Shown piece by piece: positions 21,176 through 31,006 of a stretch of DNA of 64,000 nt. How positions within the stretch are numbered: position 1 is the first letter of the stretch; each line of letters starts with the position of its first letter. The translations under genes and the position numbers were made by a program. The notes under the pieces are model-generated. The model made no database searches, had not been told where the DNA came from, and saw only the letters and a program-made list of their open reading frames with translations. Source of the DNA: CAZQFV01 sp964613665 (GTDB lineage: Bacteria; Chloroflexota; Chloroflexia; DTKN01); the NCBI GenBank assembly GCA_964613665.1, contig CAZTIG010000009.1, positions 29,920 through 93,919 of the forward strand, given 5' to 3'.

Positions 21176-22324
21176 GTGGAGCCAGACACACAGACAACGG
21201 CACGTCCCGCCCGGCGCGGCGGCCCGTTCGGGTGGCTGCTGGGCCACCTGCGCCGGCGCTGGCAGGTCTACGCCGGCCTGGGCATCAGCGCCTTTTTCCT
21301 CTACCAGATCCTGTCCCAGATGTGGGGGCAGCTCGGCAGCGTCTGGGATGACCTCCGCCAGGCCCAATACCTCTGGGTTGTCCCCGGTGTGGCCGTCTAC
21401 TTCTTCGGCGTGTGGGCGCGCACCTGGCGCTGGCACTACATGCTGCGGCCCATCCAGAAGGTGCCCCTGGCACACCTCTTCCCCATTGTCTGTATCGGCT
21501 ACATGGGCAACAATATCTATCCCTACCGCGCCGGCGAGGTCCTGCGGGCCTATGTCCTGCGGCAGAAGGAGGGCATCGCCATCAGCGGCTCGCTGGCCAC
21601 GATCCTGGCCGAGCGCGTCTTTGACGGCATCGTCATGCTGCTCTTTGTCTTCCTGGGCCTGCCGTTCGTCCCGGGCATTCCGGAGGACTGGCGGCGCTGG
21701 GTCATCGTCTTCACCCTGGCCTTTTTCGGGGCTCTCGTGGTCTTTTTCCTCGTCGCTGCGTCGCCGCGGCGTACGCGGGCGGTCTATACCTGGGTGATCG
21801 AGCGGATCGTGCCGCGGCGTTTCCGGCCGCCCGTCCAGAGCGTGGCCGACCGCTTCGTCGAGGGGCTGCGCTGCCTGAAGAGCCCGCGCGACTTGGGCAT
21901 GATCTTTGTCACCTCGCTCGTGATCTGGCTGGCCGAGACGACCAAGTACTGGTTCGTGCTGCATGCCTTTCCCTTTGCCGACCGCGGCTTGGTGGTGCCC
22001 TTCTATATCCTGATGCTGATGAACGGGGTGGTCAACCTCTTCACCACCCTACCGGCGGGACCCGGCTACATCGGCACCTTCGACTGGCCGGGCATCGCCG
22101 TGCTGACGGCCTACCTGGGCCAGGGCCGGCCGGCCGAGCAGGTGCCCTCCATCCAGGCCCTGGCCACCGCCTACACCTTTGCCCTGCACGTGGCCCTGTG
22201 GCTGCCGATCACCGTCCTGGGGGCCTATGCCATGTTCCGCATGCGCCGCGACCTGGCCTGGAGCAGAGCCCGCCAGGAGGTGGCGGCGGAAAGGGCAGGC
22301 ACGGGAGAGGAGGAGAAGCAGTGA
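21176..22324 (+). CDS. Lysylphosphatidylglycerol-synthase-type flippase (UPF0104) membrane protein
   Basis: 382 aa with about eight hydrophobic helices, and the family signature of a polar helix start in YMGNNIYPYRAGEVLRAYVL. Further in are LTTLPAGPGYIGTFDW and a Pro/Gly-rich late helix. Members are proposed integral-membrane flippases for lipid-linked intermediates. The start is GTG at 21176 with GAGGTGA just upstream. The longer frame from ATG 21038 begins before the promoter and is rejected. Its stop overlaps the next start as GTGA, which couples it to the FAD oxidoreductase. Confidence 0.8.
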   Translation: MEPDTQTTARPARRGGPFGWLLGHLRRRWQVYAGLGISAFFLYQILSQMWGQLGSVWDDLRQAQYLWVVPGVAVYFFGVWARTWRWHYMLRPIQKVPLAHLFPIVCIGYMGNNIYPYRAGEVLRAYVLRQKEGIAISGSLATILAERVFDGIVMLLFVFLGLPFVPGIPEDWRRWVIVFTLAFFGALVVFFLVAASPRRTRAVYTWVIERIVPRRFRPPVQSVADRFVEGLRCLKSPRDLGMIFVTSLVIWLAETTKYWFVLHAFPFADRGLVVPFYILMLMNGVVNLFTTLPAGPGYIGTFDWPGIAVLTAYLGQGRPAEQVPSIQALATAYTFALHVALWLPITVLGAYAMFRMRRDLAWSRARQEVAAERAGTGEEEKQ

Positions 22325-23619
22325 ACGTCGCCATCATCGGCGGGGGCTATGCCGGCCTGACCGCGGCCCACGAGCTCGGCAAGACCGGGCACACGGTCGA
22401 GCTCTTCGAGGCGGCGGCGGAGCTGGGCGGGCAGGCGCGCACCTTTCCGGTGGGCGGGACCCGCCTGGAGGTCTTTTACCACCACCTCTTCCTGAGCGAC
22501 CGCCACATCCTGGCCCTGGCCGAGGAGCTGGGCCTGCGGGAGCGTATCCAGTGGGTTCCCTCGCGGGCCGGCTTCTTCCACGGCGGGCGCATCTACCCCT
22601 TTAGCACCCCCCTCGACCTGTTGCGCTACCGCCCGCTGAACCTGTTCAACCGCGTGCGCCTCGGCCTGGTCAGCTTCTTCCTGATGCGCTACAGGAACTG
22701 GCGCGCCTTCGAGGGCATCACCGCCGACCGCTGGATCCGCCGCTGGGCCGGCCGGCAGGCCTACGAGGTCATGTGGCGCGCGCTCCTGATGGGCAAGTTC
22801 GGCCCGGCCTACGACCAGGTCTCCATGACCTGGTTCTGGGGCAAGATCCACCTGCGCGGCGGCTCGCGCCAAGGGCTGGGGCCGGAGCGGCTGGGCTACC
22901 CCCGCGGCAGCTTCCAGATCTTTACCGACGCGCTGGTCGACTCGATCCGTGCCCAGGGCGGGCGGGTCCACGCCGGCACGCCGGTGCGGCGGGTCGTGGT
23001 CGAGGAGGGCCGGGCGCGGCGGCTGCTCCTGGAGGACGGGCGCGCGGCCGGCCCCTACGACGCCGTCATCGCCACCGTCCCCGGGCCGGCCTTTCTGGCG
23101 CTCGCGCCGGACATGCCGGAAGACTATGCCGCCCTGGTGCAGGGCGTGCGCTACCAGGCGGTCCTGTGCCTGGTGCTGCAGCTCGCGCGCTCGCTCAGCC
23201 CGATCTACTGGCTGAACATCAGCGACGCCGCGAGCCCCTTTGTCGGGGCCATCGAGCACACCAACTACATCCCACCGGAGGTCTATGACGGCCGGCGGCT
23301 GATCTACCTGACCAACTACCTCCCGCCGGAGCACCCCTACTTCGCCCTGTCCGCGGAGGAGCTGCTGCGCACCTACCTGCCCGGGCTGCAGCGCATCAAC
23401 GCGAGCTTCCGGCCGGACTGGGTGGAGCAGGCCTGGCGCTTCAGCGACCCGGGGGCCCAGCCCATCGTTACCCCGCACTACTCACAGCGCATCCCACCGC
23501 ACCGCACGCCGATCCCCGGCCTGTACCTGGCCAACACCACCCAGATCTACCCCGAGGACCGCGGCACGAACTACAGCGTGCGGCTGGGGTGGGAGATCGC
23601 GCAGGGGGTCGGCAGCTGA
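22321..23619 (+). CDS. FAD-dependent oxidoreductase (amine oxidase / protoporphyrinogen-oxidase-like fold)
   Basis: 432 aa. GTG start overlapping the upstream stop. VNVAIIGGGYAGLTAAHEL is the FAD-binding Rossmann motif, followed by the GGQARTF loop typical of the amine oxidase/phytoene desaturase/UDP-galactopyranose mutase group. A C-terminal second FAD contact lies in PIPGLYLANTTQIYPEDRGTNYSV. The substrate may be a lipid-linked sugar or isoprenoid, given its coupling to a flippase-like protein. That is inference. Confidence 0.82.
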   Translation: MNVAIIGGGYAGLTAAHELGKTGHTVELFEAAAELGGQARTFPVGGTRLEVFYHHLFLSDRHILALAEELGLRERIQWVPSRAGFFHGGRIYPFSTPLDLLRYRPLNLFNRVRLGLVSFFLMRYRNWRAFEGITADRWIRRWAGRQAYEVMWRALLMGKFGPAYDQVSMTWFWGKIHLRGGSRQGLGPERLGYPRGSFQIFTDALVDSIRAQGGRVHAGTPVRRVVVEEGRARRLLLEDGRAAGPYDAVIATVPGPAFLALAPDMPEDYAALVQGVRYQAVLCLVLQLARSLSPIYWLNISDAASPFVGAIEHTNYIPPEVYDGRRLIYLTNYLPPEHPYFALSAEELLRTYLPGLQRINASFRPDWVEQAWRFSDPGAQPIVTPHYSQRIPPHRTPIPGLYLANTTQIYPEDRGTNYSVRLGWEIAQGVGS

Positions 23620-23670
23620 AATCTGATCGCTGAGAGCACATCGCGAGGGGTCAGCGTGGCTGCGGTAGCC

Positions 23671-26350
23671 CTATGGACCACTTCCGACCCGTTCCGCGAG
23701 CAGGCGGTAGGGCACCTCCCCATCCCAGGCCCCGGCATAGCCCGCCAGCTGCACGTAGTACACCCCGGCCGGCGCCCGCACCACAATCTCCTCCGGCAGA
23801 CGCCGCCCCCAGGTCGAGGCCCACAGGAACCGCCCGCTGCCGTCAAAGAGGTACAGGTCATAGTCGGCCGGCAGCTCCGCCAGCGTCACCCGCAGGCGCA
23901 TCGTCGCGGTGAGCTCGAAGCGGTACCAGTCCAGGTCGCCCTCCGGCGCGACGAAGCCGACGAGCGGCGTGCCGATGCCCTGCGTGCGGGTCACCTCCTC
24001 CAGCCGGTCGGGGGCCTCGTCAGGCGGATACGCTTCCCGCGGGGGAGGCGGCCCCTGCGCCTCGGCGGGCTCGACCAGCTTCGTGTAGGCGTCATAGTCG
24101 TGCGGATAGACCTCCCGGCCCGCTCCCTCCCGGCCCCGGCTGCGGAAGCAGTAGATGTGGCCCCACTGCCCGGTGTAGTTCGCCTGGGTGTAGGGCACGT
24201 TGCTCTTCCAGGTCTGCCAGGCGCCGTAGAACCCGTCCCGCACCTGCACGTCATAGCCCTCCACCCCCACGGACCCACCCCACGAGACGGTGAAGGTGCG
24301 GCTGCCGGTGTACGGAGGCAGGTCGTTCACCCGCGAGCCGGGGGCCACGGCAGTGCGCGCGTCGCTCTGGATCGGCCAGGGCAACGAGATGGGCGGACAG
24401 ATCTCCTCGTTGCCGGCCCGGTCCACGCCCCGCGAGCAGAAGTGGTAGCTGTGGCCGGCCTGCCCGGCGAAGCTGCCCCACGTCAGCCAGGGCGGAGCGG
24501 AGAGCCAGAAGGTCCAGCCGGCCGCCGACTCGTCACGGTAGTAGAGGTCATAGTGGTCCAGGCCGGAGAGGTCGTCGGCGCCGGCCCAGTGGATGGTGAA
24601 GGGCGACTGGTAGGTGTAGGCCGGCAGCGCCTCGACCGCCGTGCTGGGGGGATGGGCATCGACAGTGGTCCAGGCGTCGGCACCCTCCGGGTACGGCTCG
24701 ACGTTCCCGGCACGATCGCGCGCCCGGGAGCGGAAGTAGTGGGTCTGCGCGTGGTCCCCGCAATAGACGGCGGAGGTCGCCGTGGTGTGGGTGAGCCAGT
24801 CCGTCCAGACCGCGTTCCTGGGCAGCGTACAGCCGACCCTGCACACCTGCACATCATAGTCGACGATGCCCGAGGGCGCGCTTCCCGACCAGCGGACATC
24901 GAACAGAAGCCCGCTGTACACCGGCAGGTCCGCCACCTCCGAGCCCACCGGCGAGGTCTTTGCCGGCGGCGTCGGCAGCGGCGTGGGGGTGGGCGGAGGC
25001 GGGTAGCCTCCCGGCAGTGGAGCCGGAGTCGGAGGAGAGGGGCTCCCTGGCGGCGGATAGCCAGCGGGTAGGGTTGGCCGGGGCAGGGCCTCGTCCTCTC
25101 CCGAGGCCGTGCAGAGGTCGAGCCGGACGTCGTCCACGAAGAAGCTGGTGCTGTAGAGCAGATCCGTCTCCGCCCTGAAAAGCACCTGCACCAGGTTGCC
25201 CTGGTGGAACTGCAGGTAGGGCAGCACATCCACCGTCTCCCATCTCCACTGATCGCGAGGAGCGCTCGTGTTGTCCAGGGTCAGGACCTCGGCGATGAGC
25301 TGGCCGGCGGCGTCCCGCAATTCCACGCGCAGGTAGTCATAGGGAACGTCCTCGGGCTCCCCCGTTCTGATGTACCGCCAGAAGGAGAGGTCAGCAGCAG
25401 TCAGCCCCGTGGGCACGATGGCCCCCTGGGACAGCGTGTCCATCCCGCTGTTGTACCCGCCCAGCCAGGCATCCCAGGTGCCGCCATGCGCGCCCCCTTC
25501 CCAGGGTGGTATGTACTTCGCCGGGTACTCCGGATCCGCTGGATTCGCGTTGCAGGTGTTGCCCGGATTGGCCCAATCGCAGACCAGGGACCAGGGGGGA
25601 TTGCCGGACAACTCCATCCAGGGTGGCGGCCCGGCCTCGAAGTCGCCGTTGACGATCGCGTCGGAGCACGGGCCACCGGGAGAAAAGCCCCCGAAGACCA
25701 GCGGAAGAAAGATGCGCGGGTCGACGCGAACGGTGAGCGCCCTTTCCGAGGTGATGATGGCGTAGCCGTCGTAACGCGGGTCATAGTCGCTCCGGCTGAG
25801 GAAGCCGTCGAGGAGCGACCTGGCATCGAAGAACCACGAGCCATGCGCCGGCAGGCGGAAGTAGGTACGCGAGTCCAGGATGCGCCCATCGGGGGTGTAG
25901 AAGGCCACGTTGACGGACGATTCCAGGGGAGTGCGGTTGCGCAGGCTAAAGAAGGTGTTCTCGGAGCGGTCCTCCGTGGCGTGAACCCCGGGAACCTGGT
26001 AGACGTGGATGTAGTATTGCGGCTCGCCTGGGTAGCTGCAGTAGTCGATGTAGCCGCGCTCGAACTCCTGGACGCACAGCTGGCTGCTTAAGGCATCGGG
26101 GGGGTGATTGTCGATCAGCGGCGAGCCGAGCTGGTCCGCCGCATCCAGCCAGGCATTGCGGATCGACGGATCATCCAGGGCAAAGGGACCGTGGACGTTG
26201 GGGGTCGGGGCTAGATTCTGATCCCGGTAGCCCATGGGGATGGGCTGGCCGCTCAGCCAGAGATTGCCCAGGTCATAGTTCCAAGGGTCCGGGGTTGGAG
26301 GCGGTGCTTCCCAGCCGGAGGGATCAACGACCTGCGGTGTGGCATTGAAA
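23671..26350 (-). pseudogene. C-terminal part of a frameshifted secreted M23 peptidase: Ig-like and PPC domains
   Basis: About 890 codons that continue the neighbouring M23 peptidase in another frame. The frame opens with ...VVDPSGW, the usual end of a LytM/M23 domain. Next come a large CBM/jelly-roll-like region with a IFLPLVFGGF motif, a Pro/Thr-rich linker with PTPTPLP, and three Ig-like or FnIII-like repeats (each ending in WxxxT...Y.FRSRARDRAGN). A C-terminal PPC domain (DLDWYRFEL...YDLYLFD...YYVQLAGY) closes the protein. The shift point is at the three-base run 26348-26350. One extra base restores HFEVQHFNAT...VVDPSGW. Either an assembly error or a recent mutation; the downstream frame has no decay, which favours an error or very recent event. 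No own start or ribosome site is evident. Confidence 0.7.
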
Positions 26351-27031
26351 GTGCTGCACTTCAAAGTGTAAGTGACCTGCCCCTCCAATGGTACCAACCT
26401 GCTGACCAGGAACAACATCCTGCCCACCGCCCACATCGCGGGTGCCCATGTGCCAGTAGTAGGTTCGATAGCTCTTCCAACCATGGTCAATGTAGATACC
26501 ACTCGTGCCAATCTGGTATGCCTTCCCCTCCCCTGCGGCATGGACCGGCGTGCCGCTATCGCAGGAGAAGTCGTAGCCCGAGTGCCCGTCATACGAGAGC
26601 CACCCAGGCCCGCCAAGGCCACAGGCGTTGTCCTGGTCCCAGCGCAGGTCTGTCCAGGATTCTCCGTCAGCCCTGTAGAAGCAGACCCAGCAACCTCCCG
26701 GACAATCGGGGTCCGGCACCCAGATACAGCAATCATCGGTAGAGCCAGGGTCGTTGTCGACCGCGGCTCCCGTGTAGATCGTGAGGTGATCGTCGCGCAC
26801 AGGTATTCCGTGAGGGTCAGTGTGGTCGAAGAGAGACTCTATGTCGTGCCTTGCCGAGAGCGGGTACACGAACGGCGTGGGGAAGGGCAGCGGGGTCGCC
26901 GTCTGCTCCGGTTGGGCAGCCTGCCGCGGCTGCGCCGCCGGACCGGCGAGAATCCTCTGGACGAAGTACAGACACAGGAGGAAGACAAGGGCCAACGAAA
27001 CCAGCAGCCAGGTATAGCGGGTGGACCGCAT
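26324..27031 (-). CDS. Secreted M23 (LytM) metallopeptidase, N-terminal portion of a frameshifted gene
   Basis: 235 aa in this frame. An N-terminal signal anchor (WLLVSLALVFLLCLYFVQRIL) and a Pro/Gln-rich linker precede an M23 core with zinc ligands in HSGYDF (His-x3-Asp) and GAGHLHFEV (H-x-H). It cleaves peptidoglycan cross-bridges in the family. The frame ends 9 residues after HLHFEVQ by a shift. The remaining ~890 codons lie in the next frame (see the 23671-26350 entry). AGGAGG precedes the ATG at 27031. It follows a propeller lipoprotein by 16 bp. Confidence 0.8.
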   Translation of the reverse strand: MRSTRYTWLLVSLALVFLLCLYFVQRILAGPAAQPRQAAQPEQTATPLPFPTPFVYPLSARHDIESLFDHTDPHGIPVRDDHLTIYTGAAVDNDPGSTDDCCIWVPDPDCPGGCWVCFYRADGESWTDLRWDQDNACGLGGPGWLSYDGHSGYDFSCDSGTPVHAAGEGKAYQIGTSGIYIDHGWKSYRTYYWHMGTRDVGGGQDVVPGQQVGTIGGAGHLHFEVQHFQCHTAGR

Positions 27032-27047
27032 CGCCTCCTCCTTTCCT

Positions 27048-28364
27048 CTAGCGCGGGGATATGCCGACCTCCCCCGTTAACCCGCCCTGGCGGGTCAACT
27101 GCTGCTGCCCCGTGCCATCGGGATGGACGAACCAGAGGTTGGCCTCCCCCCCGCGGGTGGAGAGAAAGACCAATCCGGAGCCGTCGGGGAGCCACTGCGG
27201 CGACCAGTGGGCATACTGCCCCTCGGAGGCCAGGAGCAGGCGCTGCGCGCCGCTTTCCACGTCGATCAGCCAGAGACTGCTGACCCGGGCTGCCCGGTCG
27301 TATGGCGATACCTGGGGGTCGGGCCTGTCCCAACGGGCGAAGGCGAGGGTGCGGCCATCGGGGGACCAGGCCAGGTCGTAGTCATCGGTATCGGCGGGCC
27401 CCAGCGGGCGCTGGTCCGACCCATCGGCATCCATGACCCAGACCTGCCCCTCGCCCCGGTAGGTGACCTGGTGCTCCCTGGTGAAGGCGCAGAGGCGGCC
27501 GTCGGGAGAGAGCTGCAGGTTGCGGATGTAGCCCCCCGGCAAGGGCTCTACCAGGCGGTAGGAAGTCAGGTTGCGGCCATCCACGTCGACGCGTCCCAGC
27601 CAGATATTCTCTGACGGGATCGCCGAAAAGATGAGCCGCCTCCCATCCAGGGATGCTGCAGCATCCAGCACGTGCGAGGTAGGGAGCCCAGCATTGTCCG
27701 AACCGTCGATGGCCACAACTCCCCAGGTTGCCCCGTACATGCCCTGCCACACGAACCACTCGTCGCCTGGAACCCAAGCGAGAAAGCCAACCCCCCCGAC
27801 CTCAGGGATGGAAGGCAAGTAGACCCTGCCATCGGCGATATGGATGATTAGAGTCGTACCCTGGAATGTGCCGAAATCCAGCCCCATCGCCAGGTAGCAG
27901 CCATCGGGCGAGAACGCGGCTCTTTCCACCCGTGAGTAGCCAATGTAGGCATAGGGAGTAGAACCGATTCTGCTTTCCAGGACAGTGGGCGTCAGGTCGA
28001 GTAGCAGCTCCTCCCGGAGCAGGCCGCACTCGTAGCGCAGCGTCCAAAGCTGCGCGGGCTGCTGGGGCCTCTGTACGGCGTATGCCAGCATTGGGAATCC
28101 GGCCGGGAGCGCCTCTGTCGGGGCGTACGGGGTCGGCTGTACTACCAACCCGGTTGGGGGCGGAGCGGGAGTAGGCCTCGGCACCGGCGTGCGGGTCGGC
28201 TTCGGCGTCGAGGTGGGCGGTGCCACGGCGGCGGTGGGTGTGGACACTGACGGCTCCGTTCGAAGGATGTCTTCCCCCGGCGGCGCAGTCGGTACCTCGC
28301 CGCAGCCGGCCAGGGAGAGGAGAAGCAGCACCGCCAGCGCCAGGTAGAAGACGCATCTCTTCAT
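27048..28364 (-). CDS. Lipoprotein with TolB/PD40-type beta-propeller
   Basis: 438 aa. A lipoprotein signal peptide (MKRCVFYLALAVLLLLSLAGC, lipobox LAGC) is followed by a Pro/Thr-rich linker (PTSTPKPTRTPVPRPTPAPPP) and a C-terminal propeller with repeated units such as LSPDGRLCAFT, WSPDGRTLAFA and WLPDGSGLVFLST. It is likely anchored to the outer face of the membrane. GGGAGGTGA precedes the ATG at 28364; the longer frame lacks a ribosome site and crosses the promoter. Operonic with the M23 peptidase, so it may act in cell-wall processing. Confidence 0.82.
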   Translation of the reverse strand: MKRCVFYLALAVLLLLSLAGCGEVPTAPPGEDILRTEPSVSTPTAAVAPPTSTPKPTRTPVPRPTPAPPPTGLVVQPTPYAPTEALPAGFPMLAYAVQRPQQPAQLWTLRYECGLLREELLLDLTPTVLESRIGSTPYAYIGYSRVERAAFSPDGCYLAMGLDFGTFQGTTLIIHIADGRVYLPSIPEVGGVGFLAWVPGDEWFVWQGMYGATWGVVAIDGSDNAGLPTSHVLDAAASLDGRRLIFSAIPSENIWLGRVDVDGRNLTSYRLVEPLPGGYIRNLQLSPDGRLCAFTREHQVTYRGEGQVWVMDADGSDQRPLGPADTDDYDLAWSPDGRTLAFARWDRPDPQVSPYDRAARVSSLWLIDVESGAQRLLLASEGQYAHWSPQWLPDGSGLVFLSTRGGEANLWFVHPDGTGQQQLTRQGGLTGEVGISPR

Positions 28365-28486
28365 CGCTTCACCTCCCGCCAAAGCCAGCGCGCGCCCGAG
28401 GCCTCGCCGGCCGGCAGGGCGCGCGACGTGTTCTTGAGTCGATGAGAGATAGACGATGTCGGCAAGGTCCCTTTTCTGCTGAACAC

Positions 28487-28515
28487 AGTATACCACAGGA
28501 GATGCCGGGAGTCAA
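28487..28515 (-). promoter_or_regulatory. Promoter of the lipoprotein/M23 operon
   Basis: Minus strand TTGACT (28515-28510), exactly 17 bp, TATACT (28492-28487). Confidence 0.75.
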
Positions 28516-28811
28516 GCGTCTCCCTGCGAGAATCTCGTCTGGGGGGGGGGCGAGTGGAGGACGGTGAGCGCAAGCGGCGGCGGGCTTGGGGATCGCGAGC
28601 TTCCGAAAGCTCTGGCAGTCCAAGGACCTGGCGGGGGATGCAGCAATGGCTGGCCTGGAACGCTGCCAGGTCGCACATCAGACCGGGAGTCGCTGGCGGT
28701 TCCTGGCCGGCAGCGCAGAGAGCGCGGAGAAGAACCACGTGGGTCGCGGCAACACGTGTCTTGCGGGACGCCCTGGGGTTACCGCGCGCTCCCTCCCGGC
28801 GGCCGCTGAAT
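28516..28811. other. Intergenic region between divergent promoters
   Basis: About 300 bp. A run of ten G at 28541-28550 is the only striking feature. Short open frames on both strands lack ribosome sites and recognisable similarity. I see no gene here. Confidence 0.5.
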
Positions 28812-28840
28812 TTGCCGGGAACGCCCCTTGATGATATACT
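28812..28840 (+). promoter_or_regulatory. Promoter of the prenyltransferase/panE unit
   Basis: TTGCCG (28812-28817), exactly 17 bp, TATACT (28835-28840). The ATG is 50 bp downstream. Confidence 0.65.
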
Positions 28841-28890
28841 GCGCTGTGTGGCTGTCGACCCGGAGTGCCCCCGCGTCAGGAGGTCAGACC

Positions 28891-29943
28891 ATGTTCAGCA
28901 ACTGGCTCACCGTCCTCTACACCGGAAACCTGCCGCCCGGCCAGCCGGTGGACGTCGTCTCCAAGTGGCTGCTGGCCACGCGCGCGCAGGTGCTCTCCAT
29001 GACCATCTTTTCGGCGCTGATCGGCGGGCTGCTGGCCCAGCCAGGGAGCAAGCGGCAGTGGTTCCTGCTGCTGCTCTGCGCGGCCGGCGTGACCCTGGCC
29101 CACTGCGCCAACAACATGCTCAACGACTACTTTGACTACAAGGCCGGCCTGGACACGCCCGACTATGCCCGCGTCCAGTACGGCCCCCACCCCATCGTCA
29201 GCGGGCTGATGAGCGAGCGCACCCTGCTGCGGGCCGTGGCCGTGGTGATGGCCCTCGACGTGCTCATCGGCGCCGGCCTGACCGTCGCGGTGCAGATCTG
29301 GTGGGGCAACGGCTACTGGGTGCCCGTCCTGGCCGCGGCAGGGCTGCTCATCAGCATCTTCTACACCGCCGAGCCGGTCCGCCTGAAGCGCATCGCCCTG
29401 GGCGAGCTGGCCGTGCTGATCGTCTGGGGGCCGCTGATGACCGGGGGCACGTACTTTGTCGTGACCGGGACGTTGCCCTGGTGGGTCCTCCTGGCCTCGT
29501 TGCCCTATGCCCTGATCGTGACCACGGTGCTGATGGGCAAGCACCTGGACAAGCGCGAGATGGACGAGCGCCGCCGCATCCGCACCGTACCGGTGCTGCT
29601 GGGCGACCGCGGGGGCCGACGCCTGGCCCAGGTGCTCATGGTCCTCTTCTACCCCCTCGTCGTCGCCCTGGTGCTGATCCCGGCCCCGACGCCCTGGGGG
29701 CACGTGCTGCCGCTGTGGACGCTGCTGGTGCTGCTGACGACCGCGCTGCCGCCGGGGCAGGCGCTGCTGAACGCCCTGCGCGTCTACAGCGTCCCCAAGC
29801 CGGCCGAGGCCCCGGAGGAGTTCAAGAAGTACCAGCTCTGGCCGCTCTGGTTCGTGGCCTGGGCATTCACCCTGACGCGCTACACCGGGCTGACCTTCGT
29901 CCTCGGGCTGATCCTGGGCTGGATCTGGCCGTTGCGCTGGTAG
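28891..29943 (+). CDS. UbiA-family prenyltransferase, MenA-like
   Basis: A 350-aa, eight- or nine-helix membrane enzyme. The first Asp-rich motif is NNMLNDYFDYKAGLDTPD (NDxxDxxxD class). The second lies in the loop around GKHLDKREMDERRRIRTVPVLLGD. The sequence fits 1,4-dihydroxy-2-naphthoate polyprenyltransferase, which makes demethylmenaquinone, more closely than heme or chlorophyll synthases. Other UbiA substrates remain possible. The ATG at 28891 follows GGAGGTC. The in-frame ATG at 28828 lies before the -10 element and is rejected. Confidence 0.8.
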   Translation: MFSNWLTVLYTGNLPPGQPVDVVSKWLLATRAQVLSMTIFSALIGGLLAQPGSKRQWFLLLLCAAGVTLAHCANNMLNDYFDYKAGLDTPDYARVQYGPHPIVSGLMSERTLLRAVAVVMALDVLIGAGLTVAVQIWWGNGYWVPVLAAAGLLISIFYTAEPVRLKRIALGELAVLIVWGPLMTGGTYFVVTGTLPWWVLLASLPYALIVTTVLMGKHLDKREMDERRRIRTVPVLLGDRGGRRLAQVLMVLFYPLVVALVLIPAPTPWGHVLPLWTLLVLLTTALPPGQALLNALRVYSVPKPAEAPEEFKKYQLWPLWFVAWAFTLTRYTGLTFVLGLILGWIWPLRW

Positions 29944-29972
29944 GTGGCAGCGGATCGCTGCAGGGAGGTGCC

Positions 29973-30893
29973 GTGCGCATCGCCGTCGTCGGTGCCGGAG
30001 GCGTGGGCGGGTACTATGGCGCGCTGCTGGCCCGCGCCGGGAACGAGGTCGCCCTGATCGCCCGTGGAGCGCACCTGCAGGCCATCCGCGAGGCCGGCCT
30101 GCGCGTGGAGAGCGCCAGCGGCACCTTTGTCGTGCGGCCCCGCTGGGCCACGGCGGACCCCGCCGAGGTTGGCCCGGTCGACATGGTCCTCTTTGCGGTC
30201 AAGATGTACGACCTGGAGGAGGCCGGCCTCGCGGCGCGGCCCCTGTTGGGACCGGAGACGGTCGTGCTGCCACTGCAGAACGGCCTGGACGCGCCCGACA
30301 TGCTGGGGGCGCTGCTGGGGGCCGAGCACATTCTGCCCGCCGTGACCTATATCTCCACCACCCTGATCGCGCCCGGGGTCATCCGCCAGCTCGGCCCACT
30401 GCAGCGCATCGTCTTTGGCGAGGCCGACGGGCGCGTCTCGCCCAGGGCGGAACGCGTCCGCGATACGCTGGCGGCGAGCGGCATCGAGGCGGTGCTCACC
30501 GCGGACGTCCGGACGGCCCTGTGGAGCAAGTTCGTGCTGATGGTCGCCGCCGGCCCCTTTGCCGCAGCGGTGCGCCTACCGCGGGGCCGCTTCATGGCCT
30601 ATCCCGAGACACGCGCGCTCTACCAGGAGGCCCTGCGGGAGGCGGTGACCGTGGCCCGCGCCGCCGGGGTGGACCTGACTGACGACACGGTGGAGCGGCT
30701 GCTGCAGTTGGCGGAACGTTTCCCCCGCGAGGGCAAGCCGTCCACGCTGGTTGACGTCGAGGCCGGCCGCCGGCTGGAGCTGGAGTCGCTGACCGGGGCG
30801 CTGCTGCGCCACGCCGCCGCCCACGGCGTGGATGTGCCGGTGCACCGCGCACTGTACGCGCTGCTCAAGCCCTGGGCCGAGGGACGGGTATAG
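29973..30893 (+). CDS. panE: 2-dehydropantoate 2-reductase
   Basis: 306 aa. An N-terminal NADPH-binding Rossmann motif, IAVVGAGGVGGYYGA, is followed by the family pattern LPLQNGLDAPDML. A C-terminal helical domain carries the catalytic Lys region (LWSKFVLMVA) and a Ser/Asn-rich substrate site near REGKPSTLVDVEAGR. It reduces ketopantoate to pantoate in CoA synthesis. Several homologues act on other 2-keto acids, so substrate identity is likely but not certain. GTG start with GGAGGTG, 29 bp after the prenyltransferase. Confidence 0.88.
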   Translation: MRIAVVGAGGVGGYYGALLARAGNEVALIARGAHLQAIREAGLRVESASGTFVVRPRWATADPAEVGPVDMVLFAVKMYDLEEAGLAARPLLGPETVVLPLQNGLDAPDMLGALLGAEHILPAVTYISTTLIAPGVIRQLGPLQRIVFGEADGRVSPRAERVRDTLAASGIEAVLTADVRTALWSKFVLMVAAGPFAAAVRLPRGRFMAYPETRALYQEALREAVTVARAAGVDLTDDTVERLLQLAERFPREGKPSTLVDVEAGRRLELESLTGALLRHAAAHGVDVPVHRALYALLKPWAEGRV

Positions 30894-30900
30894 GGAGGTT

Positions 30901-30937
30901 GTGCCAAGTGGCACGGCGCCGCGAAGTGTGGTAGAAT
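30901..30937 (+). promoter_or_regulatory. Possible promoter with overlapping dyad for the 31007 gene
   Basis: TAGAAT at 30932-30937. The -35 position (TGGCAC, 30909-30914, 17 bp away) is part of a small inverted repeat GTGCC-AAGT-GGCAC (30901-30914). The dyad could be an operator or the end of the preceding transcript. Confidence 0.4.
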
Positions 30938-31006
30938 GCGGCCGTGCGCAGCGCCTGGCCCGGCCAGACCCTCCTGCGCAGGTGAGGAGTATGCGGAGGA
31001 ACTGCC

